Shown: positions 48,551 to 56,554 of the stretch, piece by piece | Layout of the letters: every line of letters starts with the position of its first letter | How positions within the stretch are numbered: the first letter of the stretch is position 1 | Source of the DNA: CALCHA01 sp035548175 | GTDB lineage: Bacteria > Planctomycetota > Phycisphaerae > WQYP01 | Reading direction: 5' to 3' | NCBI GenBank assembly: GCA_035548175.1 | Contig: DASZTO010000004.1 | Location: 1-64,000, forward strand | Length of the DNA stretch: 64,000 bases | Notes under the pieces: model-generated | What the model saw: only the letters and a program-made list of their open reading frames with translations | Databases searched by the model: none | What the model was told of the DNA's origin: nothing | Made by a program: the position numbers and the translations under genes

Positions 48551-50197
48551 GGACAATTTTTCCCGATCCGCCATGGCCGCCGCGGCCTCTTCCACATCGT
48601 CAAAATGATGCTTCGTCGTCCCGATGATCTGGTAATTCTCATGCCCTTTGCCGGCGATCAGCACCACATCCCCCGCTTCCGCCATCTCGATCGCCATGCG
48701 AATCGCCGCCCTTCGATCGGCCTCCACGCTGATCTTCCCGCCGCGTCGCCACCCCTCGGAAAATCCCGCGCAAATCTCCTCGATAATAGCCCCCGCCTCC
48801 TCCGTCCGCGGGTTGTCGCTGGTCACGATCACCCGATCCGCCAGCGCCTCGGCAATCCGCCCCATCTTCGGCCGCTTCGTCCGATCCCGATCCCCCCCAC
48901 ACCCAAACACGCAAATCAACCGCCCCGGTGGCATCGGCGTTCCGCCGATGTCTCCCCCCATAGTCGCGCGCACCGCCGCCAGCACATTCGCCAAAGCATC
49001 GTGCGTGTGCGCATAATCGACAAATACCTGAAAATCTCCCTCCCACTCGATGCGCTGCAATCGACCGGGAGCGCCCCTCGCCCGAAGCAGCGCCTTCGTA
49101 CCTTCGAACAACCCTTCCGCACTGAAACCTAATCCATACATGGCTGCATATGCGCTCACCAGATTGTATGCGTTGTGCTTGCCCACCAGCGGAGTATCCA
49201 GCTGCATCAAATACGGAATCTTCTTTGGGGTGGGAGTAGTTTCTATTTCCGGGCCGGAGACGTATACGACCATCCCTCCGCTCGTCATTTTGGTCACAAG
49301 TCCGGACCAGCCGTTCTGCGGCCGATCTGCGGCTTTGAGAAGTCCATGCCCGCTTAAGTCGATTTCGACGTGATACCGGAGTACCTGCGCCTTGCAATCC
49401 CTCACCATCTTCTCCCCCCACGCGTCATCCACATTCACCACCGCCGCCGCATCTTTCCCCAACCCGTCAAACAAAATCTTCTTCGCCGCCGCGTACTCCT
49501 CCATCGTCCCGTGATAATCCAGATGATCCCCCGTCAGATTCGTAAAAATCCCCACCGCGAAATCAATCCCCGCCGTCCGCTGCTGATGCAACGCATGGCT
49601 GCTCACTTCCATCACGCAGTGCGTCACTCCGTTGGCGTGCATCCGCGAGAACAGCTCCACCAGTTCCACCGCCCCCGGCGTCGTCATCTCCGCCGGAACC
49701 ACCACCTGGCCGTCATCAATCTCCACCGTCCCGATCATCCCCACCTTCGTCCCCGCCGCCTTGAGCACCGATCGCAGCAGATACGCCACCGTCGTTTTGC
49801 CCTTCGTCCCGGTCACCCCGATCACCTTCATGCCGGCAGTCGGATTCCCCGCCATCTCATGGGCCAGCAGCGCACACGCCCGATTCACATCGTCCACCCG
49901 CGCCGATCCGACACCTTCGATGTCGATGGTCATTTCCCCTACGATCGCCACGGCGCCCCGATTGATTGCGTCCACGATAAACTTCGTTCCATCCGCTTTC
50001 GTCCCGCTGCGCGCCACGAAAACGTCGCCCGGCTTCACCTTTCGGGAATCATCCGAAACCCCGCGAATCTCAGGATCGTTCCCCCCCGAACCGTCCGACC
50101 ACGGCGTCGGTGTGCGCGTCTTCCCGTCCCGCACCTCCGTCACCGCCAGGCCGCGCTCCGCCGTGCGCTTCATCAATTCCGAAAACCGCATCGTCAT
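48533..50197 (-). CDS. murE: UDP-N-acetylmuramoyl-tripeptide synthetase MurE (meso-diaminopimelate type)
   Basis: MurE adds the third stem-peptide residue. The P-loop is IGVTGTKGKTTVAYLLRSVL (near residue 125-144), followed by HALHQQRTAGIDFAVGIFTN and the DNPRTEE motif near 456-462, which indicates meso-diaminopimelate rather than lysine. It ends with FDDVEEAAAAM and KLSANAHK, the last residues being encoded by the inverted repeat at 48524-48550. ATG 50197 follows GGAAAGG; another ATG six bases later is possible. 76 bp separate it from ftsI. Confidence 0.95.
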   Translation of the reverse strand: MTMRFSELMKRTAERGLAVTEVRDGKTRTPTPWSDGSGGNDPEIRGVSDDSRKVKPGDVFVARSGTKADGTKFIVDAINRGAVAIVGEMTIDIEGVGSARVDDVNRACALLAHEMAGNPTAGMKVIGVTGTKGKTTVAYLLRSVLKAAGTKVGMIGTVEIDDGQVVVPAEMTTPGAVELVELFSRMHANGVTHCVMEVSSHALHQQRTAGIDFAVGIFTNLTGDHLDYHGTMEEYAAAKKILFDGLGKDAAAVVNVDDAWGEKMVRDCKAQVLRYHVEIDLSGHGLLKAADRPQNGWSGLVTKMTSGGMVVYVSGPEIETTPTPKKIPYLMQLDTPLVGKHNAYNLVSAYAAMYGLGFSAEGLFEGTKALLRARGAPGRLQRIEWEGDFQVFVDYAHTHDALANVLAAVRATMGGDIGGTPMPPGRLICVFGCGGDRDRTKRPKMGRIAEALADRVIVTSDNPRTEEAGAIIEEICAGFSEGWRRGGKISVEADRRAAIRMAIEMAEAGDVVLIAGKGHENYQIIGTTKHHFDDVEEAAAAMADREKLSANAHK

Positions 50198-50273
50198 CTG
50201 AATTCCTTTCCCACCCCCCAAAAGAATCTTCGTGACGTTCATTTCTTCATGACTTCGCGCTCCATCCGGGAGC

Positions 50274-52265
50274 TCAATGCGCCCCCGCGCGCCGCCCTGC
50301 CGCCCCTCCCGCCGCGCCCGTCTTCTTCGCATCGCCCGGCATATCCGTCTGCACGTGATCGGGCGGCACCTGCAGATACAAGAGCGTCCGCTCCATGATC
50401 GCCGTCGCCGCCGGCGCCGCCACCTTCGCCGCGAAATGCCCGATGCGCTTGTCGGGTTTGTGCACCGTCACCAGCACGATCACCCGCGGATCCCGCAGCG
50501 GACCTCCGCTCAAAAAGCTCGCGTTGATGTCCTTTTCGCCGTAGCCATGGCCCGCATCCGAGCCGCGCGCCACCCCCGCGATGTTCGCCGTCCCGGTCTT
50601 GCCATACAAATCGTAGAGCTTGCTCTTCACTTCATGCGCCGTGCCATACTCATACACCCCCGACATCACGCCGCGCATGGTCATTACCGTTTCTTTGCTG
50701 ATGATCTGCTTCTCGACGGGCGCACCGGCGACATCCGACCAGGGCACCGTTTTGCCCGGCGTCTCCTCCACCGCATTGATGATCCGCGGCGTCACCAGAT
50801 AGCCCCCGTTGGCGAACGCGCAGAAGGCCCGCGCCAACTGCAATGGCGTCGCCGCCACCGCATAGCCGAAGCTCGCCGACGTCAGCGTCCCATTGGTCCA
50901 CTGGCTTAGCGGCGCCAGCAGGCCTTTCTGGTCTCCCGGCAACTCCACCCCCGTCCGCTGGCCAAAGCCAAATTTCGTCAACCCCTCATACATCATCGGC
51001 TTGCCCATTTTCCAGCCGATCTGCGACATCCCCACGTTGCTGGAATGCACCAGGATGTCCTTCACCGACAGCATCCCGTAACCCTCCACGTCCGTCACCA
51101 GCCGCCCCGTCGGATCGGCCCAGCGACCGCCGTGACAATCGATCATGTCCGTCGGCTTCACCACGTGGTTCTCAAACGCCGTCGCCATCACGAAGGGCTT
51201 GAAGATCGATCCGGGCTCATAGGGATCGGTCACCGCCTTGTTGCGGCGCGTGTCCGGGTCGGCGTGCGTGAAGTCGGTCGGATCGAAAAACGGATAATTC
51301 GCCATCGCCAGGATGCGCCCGCTGTAAGGATCCATCACAATCGCGGCGCCGCTCTCGGCGTTGAAATCGTTCACGGCTTTTTGCAGTTCATCCTGCGCGA
51401 TTCCCTGGATCACCGAGTTGATCGTCAGCCACACGTCGCGCCCGTCGTCGGGCGCCGTGTAGCGCTGGTCCTGCACCAGCAGCGTGTGCCGCGAGGCGTC
51501 CTTCGTGACGAACATTTCTCCGGGCATGCCGCGCAGCAGGAAATCCAACTGGTGCTCCATTCCGTCCACCCCCTCGTAATTGTTAGCAAACCCGATCACG
51601 CTGCCCCCGAGCGTTTTCATGGGATACACCCGCTTGATCGACTTCACGAACCCCACCCCGTCGAGCGTGTGATAAAGAATGCGCGCCTTTTCGGTTGCCT
51701 CAGCGCGGACCGCCGCGTCCTTGTCATGCGTCGCGATGCGGTTCTCATCCCGGCTTTCCTCGCGGAGCTTCGCCTTGAGGGCCGCGAACCGGTTGTAAAA
51801 ATCCTCATCCACTTCCTTGGCCAGCCACAAAAACCGCCGCGGTTTGCCGTCCGCATAGGTCGCGTTCTGCTCGATCTGAAACAGCAGCTCATCGGCGGGC
51901 TTGTTCACCAGCGGGGAGAGCGCCTCGACCAGCATGTCTTTGGCCTTTTGCGCCTCCTCCGGATCATCCTTGAGCGCGTTGAGCTTCCCCTCGGGATCCA
52001 CAATGTAGCCCGGATCGGCGAATAAGTTGTACATGCGCACGGACAACGCCCCCGGCGTGCCATCGGAAAACAGGATCGTCCCCCGGTCGGCCATGATCGG
52101 CAGCACCGCCGTGTTCTGCCGCGCGAGCTTCTCGCGCAGATCAGGCGTCACATGCGCCTGGAGATAGGCCACCCGCCCCAGCAGGCCGAGCAATCCCAGC
52201 ACCGTGAGCACGAGCATTCCACTTGCGAGCCGTTGGGTCCGTTTCACCGCATCCATCGCAGTCAT
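50274..52265 (-). CDS. ftsI: Peptidoglycan transpeptidase FtsI (PBP2b/PBP3 type)
   Basis: A class B penicillin-binding protein for septal cross-linking. One N-terminal membrane helix (SGMLVLTVLGLLGLLGRVAY), then a non-catalytic dimerisation domain (DRGTILFSDGTPGAL...). The transpeptidase domain has SxxK as YEPGSIFKPF (near residue 351), SxN as VHSSNVGM and KTG as LYGKTGTANI (near 553). After LYLQVPPDH there is a Gly/Ala tail. ATG 52265 or 52256 both possible. Located downstream of an FtsL-like gene, as in typical dcw clusters. Confidence 0.94.
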   Translation of the reverse strand: MTAMDAVKRTQRLASGMLVLTVLGLLGLLGRVAYLQAHVTPDLREKLARQNTAVLPIMADRGTILFSDGTPGALSVRMYNLFADPGYIVDPEGKLNALKDDPEEAQKAKDMLVEALSPLVNKPADELLFQIEQNATYADGKPRRFLWLAKEVDEDFYNRFAALKAKLREESRDENRIATHDKDAAVRAEATEKARILYHTLDGVGFVKSIKRVYPMKTLGGSVIGFANNYEGVDGMEHQLDFLLRGMPGEMFVTKDASRHTLLVQDQRYTAPDDGRDVWLTINSVIQGIAQDELQKAVNDFNAESGAAIVMDPYSGRILAMANYPFFDPTDFTHADPDTRRNKAVTDPYEPGSIFKPFVMATAFENHVVKPTDMIDCHGGRWADPTGRLVTDVEGYGMLSVKDILVHSSNVGMSQIGWKMGKPMMYEGLTKFGFGQRTGVELPGDQKGLLAPLSQWTNGTLTSASFGYAVAATPLQLARAFCAFANGGYLVTPRIINAVEETPGKTVPWSDVAGAPVEKQIISKETVMTMRGVMSGVYEYGTAHEVKSKLYDLYGKTGTANIAGVARGSDAGHGYGEKDINASFLSGGPLRDPRVIVLVTVHKPDKRIGHFAAKVAAPAATAIMERTLLYLQVPPDHVQTDMPGDAKKTGAAGGAAGRRAGAH

Positions 52266-52301
52266 CCATCCCTGTTCGCCGCCCCCGCCGCCGTTGTGTC
52301 G

Positions 52302-52751
52302 TCAGGGCCGATTCGGGTTCACGCGCCCGCCGCCCGCATCGCCGCGCACCGGCGCCACCAGGTCGGTCTCGATCGCCGGCGGCGCATTGCCGCTGCCGGC
52401 CGCTTTGGTCGAGGTGTGGGGCCGCAGCGCCGCGCCGGTATCCACGCCCGCGTCGCGCAGGCCCGAGGCGAGGGCCCAGGGGTTCGTCCGCTCGGCGATT
52501 TGCGCCCGCTGGGCCCACAGGCTCTGTTCGCGGGCATGGATCTCATCGTGAATTTTCACGCTCTGGCTGGTCAATTCGAGGCGGTGCTGCCGCAACGCCA
52601 GCAGCGCCATGGCCAGCGCCAGAAACGTCCCCAGCATGAACAGCAACTTGAACACGAAAAACTTCCGTTCAACGCCTCTTTGCCGCCGGCCTCGGCCGAC
52701 GCTTGGACTCCGGTCCCGCGCTCGCCCGGCCGGGTTTGGCGCCCGGCGCAA
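52302..52751 (-). CDS. FtsL-like bitopic membrane protein, about 149 aa
   Basis: A basic cytoplasmic segment precedes one membrane helix (FFVFKLLFMLGTFLALAMAL, near 31-50), followed by a heptad-like helix RLELTSQSVKIHDEIHAREQ and a Gly/Pro-rich end. This shape and the position directly upstream of ftsI fit FtsL, although sequence similarity cannot be seen. The start is uncertain: TTG 52751 opens the frame and no ATG lies before the membrane helix. Confidence 0.55.
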   Translation of the reverse strand: MRRAPNPAGRARDRSPSVGRGRRQRGVERKFFVFKLLFMLGTFLALAMALLALRQHRLELTSQSVKIHDEIHAREQSLWAQRAQIAERTNPWALASGLRDAGVDTGAALRPHTSTKAAGSGNAPPAIETDLVAPVRGDAGGGRVNPNRP

Positions 52752-52871
52752 ACACGTGAACCGGAGCCTCCGGGCCCCGGTCCTACGCTCGTATCGGCTC
52801 TTTTATCGGCCAGCCCTGAACCTTTGTGGCTCACATTCTAAAGAACCGGCGCGGGCCGCCGCAATGCCGCC

Positions 52872-53879
52872 TCACATCGGCAGCTTCAACGTGGCGCCCG
52901 CCTGCAGCGACCCGGCATCCTTGATCCCGTTCACCGCCATCAGCTTCTTTTCAACATCGCGATAATTCGCACTGTCCACACGCTTGGCGATCTTCTCGAG
53001 CGAATCGCCCGGCTTCACCACATAGGTCCTGGCGGGCTTTAATTTGGTGGAAGGCGCATCCGCTGTCGCAACGGCGGTTGCGTGCCCACCGGTCGCCCCG
53101 CCGGGCTGATGGATCACCACCGCCGCATCCGCGGCTTTCGCCGGAGACCCCGTTGCCGCCTTCGGAGCGCTGGGCGCCGCCGCCGACGCCACCGCTGGAG
53201 CATCGGGAATCACGATCGTCCGCCCCGCGATCAGGAACGGCTGCCCGTTCTTCATCAGCGATGGATTCGCCGCCGTGATCCGCGCCCGGTTTGCGCTGGT
53301 ATCGGCCTTGTAGAACTTCCTGGCAATCTTGTCCAGGGAATCTCCCTTGGCAATCACATACGCCTGCCCCGCCGTCTTCGCCGGAGCCGTCTTCACAAGC
53401 GGCTGCGCCCCATCCATTGCCGTACCGGAAAGCGCTGCCGCCGCGGGCTTCACGTCCCCCAATTGCACGGTTGCGGGCATGTCGTTGCTCTGCGCGGACA
53501 CCAGCTCAACCGGACCCGCCGGCACCACCGACACGGGTGCTTTGACCACCGGCTCCTCGGGCATCACCGGAGCCGCCGGCGCCGCCGAAGCCACGGTATC
53601 TTTCTGGGGCGTCATCGCCGCATAGGCCGCCGGCACCTGCGCCAGCACGCCGGTGGCCGTCCCCTGATCGGCACGCGCCATCGACGGCACGCCCACCGGC
53701 TGGAGAATCTCTTCCCGCTTGGTTTCCCCGATCGGCAAGGGCGCCATCCGGCCCGTCGCCACATTGTTCGCCGCCGCCCCGCCCGCCGCCGGACCGCCCA
53801 GGTACTCCGACAGCAGCACCCCGATCAGCACGATCACCGCCAACCCCGTCAACATCCCGATTTTCGCTTCCTTGGTCAT
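52872..53879 (-). CDS. Membrane-anchored double-LysM protein, 335 aa
   Basis: An N-terminal helix anchors it (IGMLTGLAVIVLIGVLLSEY). A Pro/Ala-rich periplasmic stretch follows, then LysM 1 (YVIAKGDSLDKIARKFYKAD to AGRTIVIP, near 175-225) and LysM 2 (YVVKPGDSLEKIAKRVDSAN to GATLKLPM at the end). LysM binds peptidoglycan. It sits between rsmH and the FtsL-like gene, where LysM proteins are not standard, so a link to septal wall synthesis is plausible. ATG 53879 has a weak AAGGGA upstream. Confidence 0.82.
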   Translation of the reverse strand: MTKEAKIGMLTGLAVIVLIGVLLSEYLGGPAAGGAAANNVATGRMAPLPIGETKREEILQPVGVPSMARADQGTATGVLAQVPAAYAAMTPQKDTVASAAPAAPVMPEEPVVKAPVSVVPAGPVELVSAQSNDMPATVQLGDVKPAAAALSGTAMDGAQPLVKTAPAKTAGQAYVIAKGDSLDKIARKFYKADTSANRARITAANPSLMKNGQPFLIAGRTIVIPDAPAVASAAAPSAPKAATGSPAKAADAAVVIHQPGGATGGHATAVATADAPSTKLKPARTYVVKPGDSLEKIAKRVDSANYRDVEKKLMAVNGIKDAGSLQAGATLKLPM

Positions 53880-53947
53880 GTCAATCCCTTGTCTCAAGCG
53901 CCGTCACTGGCTGGTCTCACTCACATTCCCTTCCGCCCCGCACCCCG

Positions 53948-54934
53948 TCACTGGTCATTCTCACGCATCGCACCCGCGCCGGTCCACCGTACCGCCCGCA
54001 GTTTCGCACTTCGGCTTCGCGGGTTTCTCTGGCACTCCGCTTCGCCCGGCTCCAGCGGCTTCTTCGTCAACACCTCGCACAAACCTTCAGCTTCCCATTG
54101 CCGAACCGCCTGCTTCACCAGCCGATCCTCGCCGGAATGAAAACTGATAAACACGGCCCGGCCGCCCGCGTTCAGCATTCCCGGCACGCTCGCCAGAAAA
54201 TCCCGCAGGCTCTCCAGTTCACCGTTGACCGCCATCCGTAGCGCTTGAAAGGTTCGCGTCGCCGGATCGATCTGGCCCCACTTCGCGGGAACCACTGATC
54301 GCACCAGCCGCGCGAGCTGTCCGGTGGTAAGTATCGGCTCCGCTTGGCGCGTCTGGATAATTTTCCGCGCAATCTTCCAGGCGAAGCGCTCCTGCGCGTA
54401 CTCATGCAGCACGGTGGCGATCCGCTTCTCATCCCACTCCGCCAGCAGATCGGACGCCTTCTTTTTCAGCCGGGGATCCAGACGCATATCCAGCGGCGCT
54501 TCCGCGTTAAAACTCAGCCCATGCTTTGTTTCGAGCAGCTGATTCGTCGACACTCCCAGGTCCGCCAAAAGGCCGTCAACCCCCGTAATTTGCAGCTCGG
54601 CCAGCACATCCGCCGCCTCCGCAAAATTAGCGTGAAACGTGCGAATCTCTACCTCAGCAATTCCAGCCCCCGCCTCACCTTCCACCCGCCCGCGCGCATA
54701 TTTCAAATTCACCGGATCCACATCCAGCGCGATCAGCATCCCCCCCGGAGACACCGCCCGCGCCAATTCCACCGCATGTCCCCCACGCCCCGCCGTGCAA
54801 TCCATCACCCGCTGCCCCGGCTTCAACGCCAGGTGCGCCAGCACCTCCCCCAGCATCACCGGCTCATGTCCATGCTCCCCCGCCCCCGCGCCCATCACCG
54901 CCATGAGCCCACCCGCTTCATAAGAAACACTCAC
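53948..54934 (-). CDS. rsmH: 16S rRNA (cytosine(1402)-N(4))-methyltransferase RsmH
   Basis: The SAM-dependent enzyme formerly called MraW. Hallmarks: HEPVMLGEVLAHLALKPGQR, VMDCTAGRGGHAVELARAVS (SAM loop), DGLLADLGVSTNQLLETKHG, FAWKIARKIIQTRQAEPILT and RTFQALRMAVNGELESLRDF, ending SFHSGEDRLVKQAVRQW. GTG 54934 opens the frame; ATG 54904 (MAVMGAG) is an alternative start before HEPVML. Separated from mraZ by ~685 bp that include a terminator. Confidence 0.95.
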   Translation of the reverse strand: MSVSYEAGGLMAVMGAGAGEHGHEPVMLGEVLAHLALKPGQRVMDCTAGRGGHAVELARAVSPGGMLIALDVDPVNLKYARGRVEGEAGAGIAEVEIRTFHANFAEAADVLAELQITGVDGLLADLGVSTNQLLETKHGLSFNAEAPLDMRLDPRLKKKASDLLAEWDEKRIATVLHEYAQERFAWKIARKIIQTRQAEPILTTGQLARLVRSVVPAKWGQIDPATRTFQALRMAVNGELESLRDFLASVPGMLNAGGRAVFISFHSGEDRLVKQAVRQWEAEGLCEVLTKKPLEPGEAECQRNPRSRSAKLRAVRWTGAGAMRENDQ

Positions 54935-55050
54935 TCTCTATCCACACACCAGCCTCACCGCCCCACGCCACCGCCCTATACCTCCCGGCAACCCGTGATG
55001 CAACTTCCGCCGCCCGCTTATCTCATACTCCACCGTAAGTCCCAAAAACC

Positions 55051-55137
55051 CGCTTTCGTGTCTTTTGTGTCCTTCGTGGCAACTTTACGTCCCCGCCTGC
55101 CATTCATTCGTGTCCATTTGTGAACATTTGTGGAAAA
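55051..55137. repeat. Dispersed repeat fragments (families B inverted, and D) upstream of rsmH
   Basis: TTTCGTGTCTTTTGTGTCC with CTTCGTGG (55051-55080) is the inverse of the CACGAA units at 18314. TTCGTGTCCATTTGTGAACA with TTTGTGGA (55109-55137) resembles the inverted repeat at 48484. They lie between rsmH and the terminator at 55151. No gene in 54935-55150. Confidence 0.6.
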
Positions 55138-55150
55138 TTTCCCCCCGGCA

Positions 55151-55192
55151 AAAAAAAACGCGGGGGCACGACTGGCTCACGTGCCCACGCGT
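55151..55192 (-). terminator. Strong intrinsic terminator between mraZ and rsmH
   Basis: Read on the minus strand, a 13-bp stem ACGCGTGGGCACG / CGTGCCCCCGCGT with one mismatch and a 9-nt loop is followed at once by an eight-T run. This is the clearest Rho-independent terminator of the window. It ends any transcript coming from mraZ or from the region 55193-55619. Confidence 0.85.
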
Positions 55193-55500
55193 CCGCCTGA
55201 TCCGTGGCTGACTTCGACGCCCATCCGTGAGCGCCCTGTGAATCATAAAGAAGGGCTGGTTCCACAGGGCATGACGCCGATCCCGTTGGTCAAGGCTCCT
55301 GCGATGCGTCCTGCCCGCTCGGAGACCCTGGCCCGTTTCCGCGTGTGCCGAGCCGAACACGGTCCATGTGTTCGGCCAGGCGCCGCGTGCGCCCTGCCTG
55401 TCCCGCCGCCGGTGACACGGTCCCTGTGTGCCGGGGTCGGCCAACCCTGTTTCCTTCGCGGTCCGGCGACCGGCTCTTCATGAACCTGATCGCCATCCCG
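55193..55500 (-). other. Structured intergenic region, possible small RNA or leader
   Basis: No recognised family of RNA or protein. Minus-strand hairpins include GCCGAACAC / GTGTTCGGC (55352-55376, perfect 9 bp), ACACAGG-CCGTGT near 55415-55430 and CCCTGTG / CACAGGG around 55232-55270. The unit ends in the terminator at 55151. It is followed on the mraZ side by the hairpin repeats at 55511. It lacks signatures of RNase P RNA, tmRNA, SRP RNA or a known riboswitch that I can see. Confidence 0.4.
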
Positions 55501-55510
55501 CATTGCTTGC

Positions 55511-55600
55511 TGTCGCGTCCTGCGACTTGTACGCCGCTCCTTGCGACGCTTCCATTCCTGTTTGTCGCTTCATGCGACTCGTCTCGCCGCTCCCTGCGGC
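55511..55600. repeat. Direct repeat of two ~37-bp copies, each with two short hairpins
   Basis: Copy one (55511-55547) and copy two (55563-55600) share TGTCGCnTCnTGCGACT and CGCCGCTCCnTGCG. Each contains a GTCGC/GCGAC stem with 5-nt loop and a GCCGC/GCGGC-like stem, so the locus holds four small hairpins in a row just beyond the mraZ stop. Confidence 0.65.
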
Positions 55601-55619
55601 CTGTTTCGTCTCTCCCAAT

Positions 55620-56147
55620 TCACCCGACCGTTGCCGCGCTCGCGGAAGAGGGCGGGGGCGGGGTGAACATCTGCTGCATCGCGTTCTGGTAACTCGCCCG
55701 ATCCGCCAGAAGCTCCCGCATGTGGTTGATGAAGTCTGCACGATTCCACAGCTCCATCCGGTCGTTCACGCCGACCAAGGTCACCTCGCGTCCCAGCATC
55801 GCGCCGCCAAACGGATCCGGCGTCTCGCTGTCCCGCATGAAGCGGTCCGGAATGATCACCCGGCCCTGCTTGTCCAATTCCAGCCGGCTGGCCATCGAAA
55901 ACATCAGCCGCCGGATCTTCGCCGCCTCCGGGCTCATCGCGAGGCCCGCCGTGGCCTGCTCCGATAGCCGCTGAAACAGCTTCTCGGGTATCAGTTGTAA
56001 GTACCGGCTTTCCGGAACCAGGTAGAAAGCCGTCCCATCGATTTGCGGATCCATCCCGCCACGCACTTGGCTCGGAATGGCCAGGCGACCTTTGTCATCA
56101 ATGACGTGATCGAAGCGATCCGTGATGACCATGGTTCGCAAACCCAT
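55620..56147 (-). CDS. mraZ: Transcriptional regulator MraZ
   Basis: MraZ represses its own cluster by binding GTGGG direct repeats. The product has two AbrB-like halves, each with a family motif: DRFDHVIDDKGRLAIPSQVR (near 10-29) and SRLELDKQGRVIIPDRFMRD (near 87-106). The C-terminal ~25 residues add a helix and Pro/Ser-rich end. ATG 56147 or 56132 both possible, with no clear RBS. Candidate operators lie about 240-285 nt upstream. Confidence 0.94.
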   Translation of the reverse strand: MGLRTMVITDRFDHVIDDKGRLAIPSQVRGGMDPQIDGTAFYLVPESRYLQLIPEKLFQRLSEQATAGLAMSPEAAKIRRLMFSMASRLELDKQGRVIIPDRFMRDSETPDPFGGAMLGREVTLVGVNDRMELWNRADFINHMRELLADRASYQNAMQQMFTPPPPSSASAATVG

Positions 56148-56382
56148 TCATGCCGGACTGGCTCATCGAGCGGCGATCTTTGTTGGGAATCCTCCCGCCC
56201 GCGCCCGGTTATGGGGGATGGGGGGGGGAGGGGGGCCGGGCGCTCCTGCTTCCGGCATATCCCACAAGGGGCTCGCGCCCCGGCCGCTCGACTCGCCCTT
56301 CCGGGCCGCTGCTGCATCACCACGTTCCTTGTGGCCTTGACGCGGCAGCCGAGTCGGTGGAATGTCAGGCGATGTCTTTCGA
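56148..56382. other. Leader between the putative MraZ boxes and mraZ
   Basis: No gene. A G-rich patch (56213-56242, runs of five to nine G on the plus strand, so C-rich in the mraZ transcript) and several GC-rich inverted repeats are visible. If the boxes at 56383-56430 mark the promoter, mraZ has a leader of about 230 nt. Confidence 0.4.
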
Positions 56383-56430
56383 CCCACTGACTTCCACTGA
56401 GAGTGTATTCTGCCCCACTTTAATCCCCAC
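56383..56430 (-). promoter_or_regulatory. Candidate MraZ-binding boxes (GTGGG repeats)
   Basis: On the minus strand, GTGGG at 56430-56426, GTGGG at 56418-56414, GTGGA at 56397-56393 and GTGGG at 56387-56383. Start-to-start spacings are 12, 21 and 10 nt, close to one or two helix turns. MraZ binds such direct repeats in other bacteria. The boxes lie 236-283 nt upstream of the mraZ ATG at 56147. Confidence 0.55.
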
Positions 56431-56554
56431 TGCAACAGAAAACTCTCCGCCCTGAAAAGGGATGAGTTGTGGGAAGCCGGTGGATAAGCTCAGCAGCCAC
56501 CACCCCTAGTCCCAGAAGCTCAGCCGTAACACCATACCTTGAGGATGAGCACAG

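Noticed and set aside
55193..55500. Region considered as RNase P RNA, tmRNA, 6S RNA or a riboswitch
   Set aside because: No diagnostic conserved sequence of any of these was found; left as an unassigned structured region.
56425..56446. ACTGCAACAGAAA resembling a conserved segment of RNase P RNA
   Set aside because: The other conserved RNase P elements are missing nearby, so the match is likely chance.
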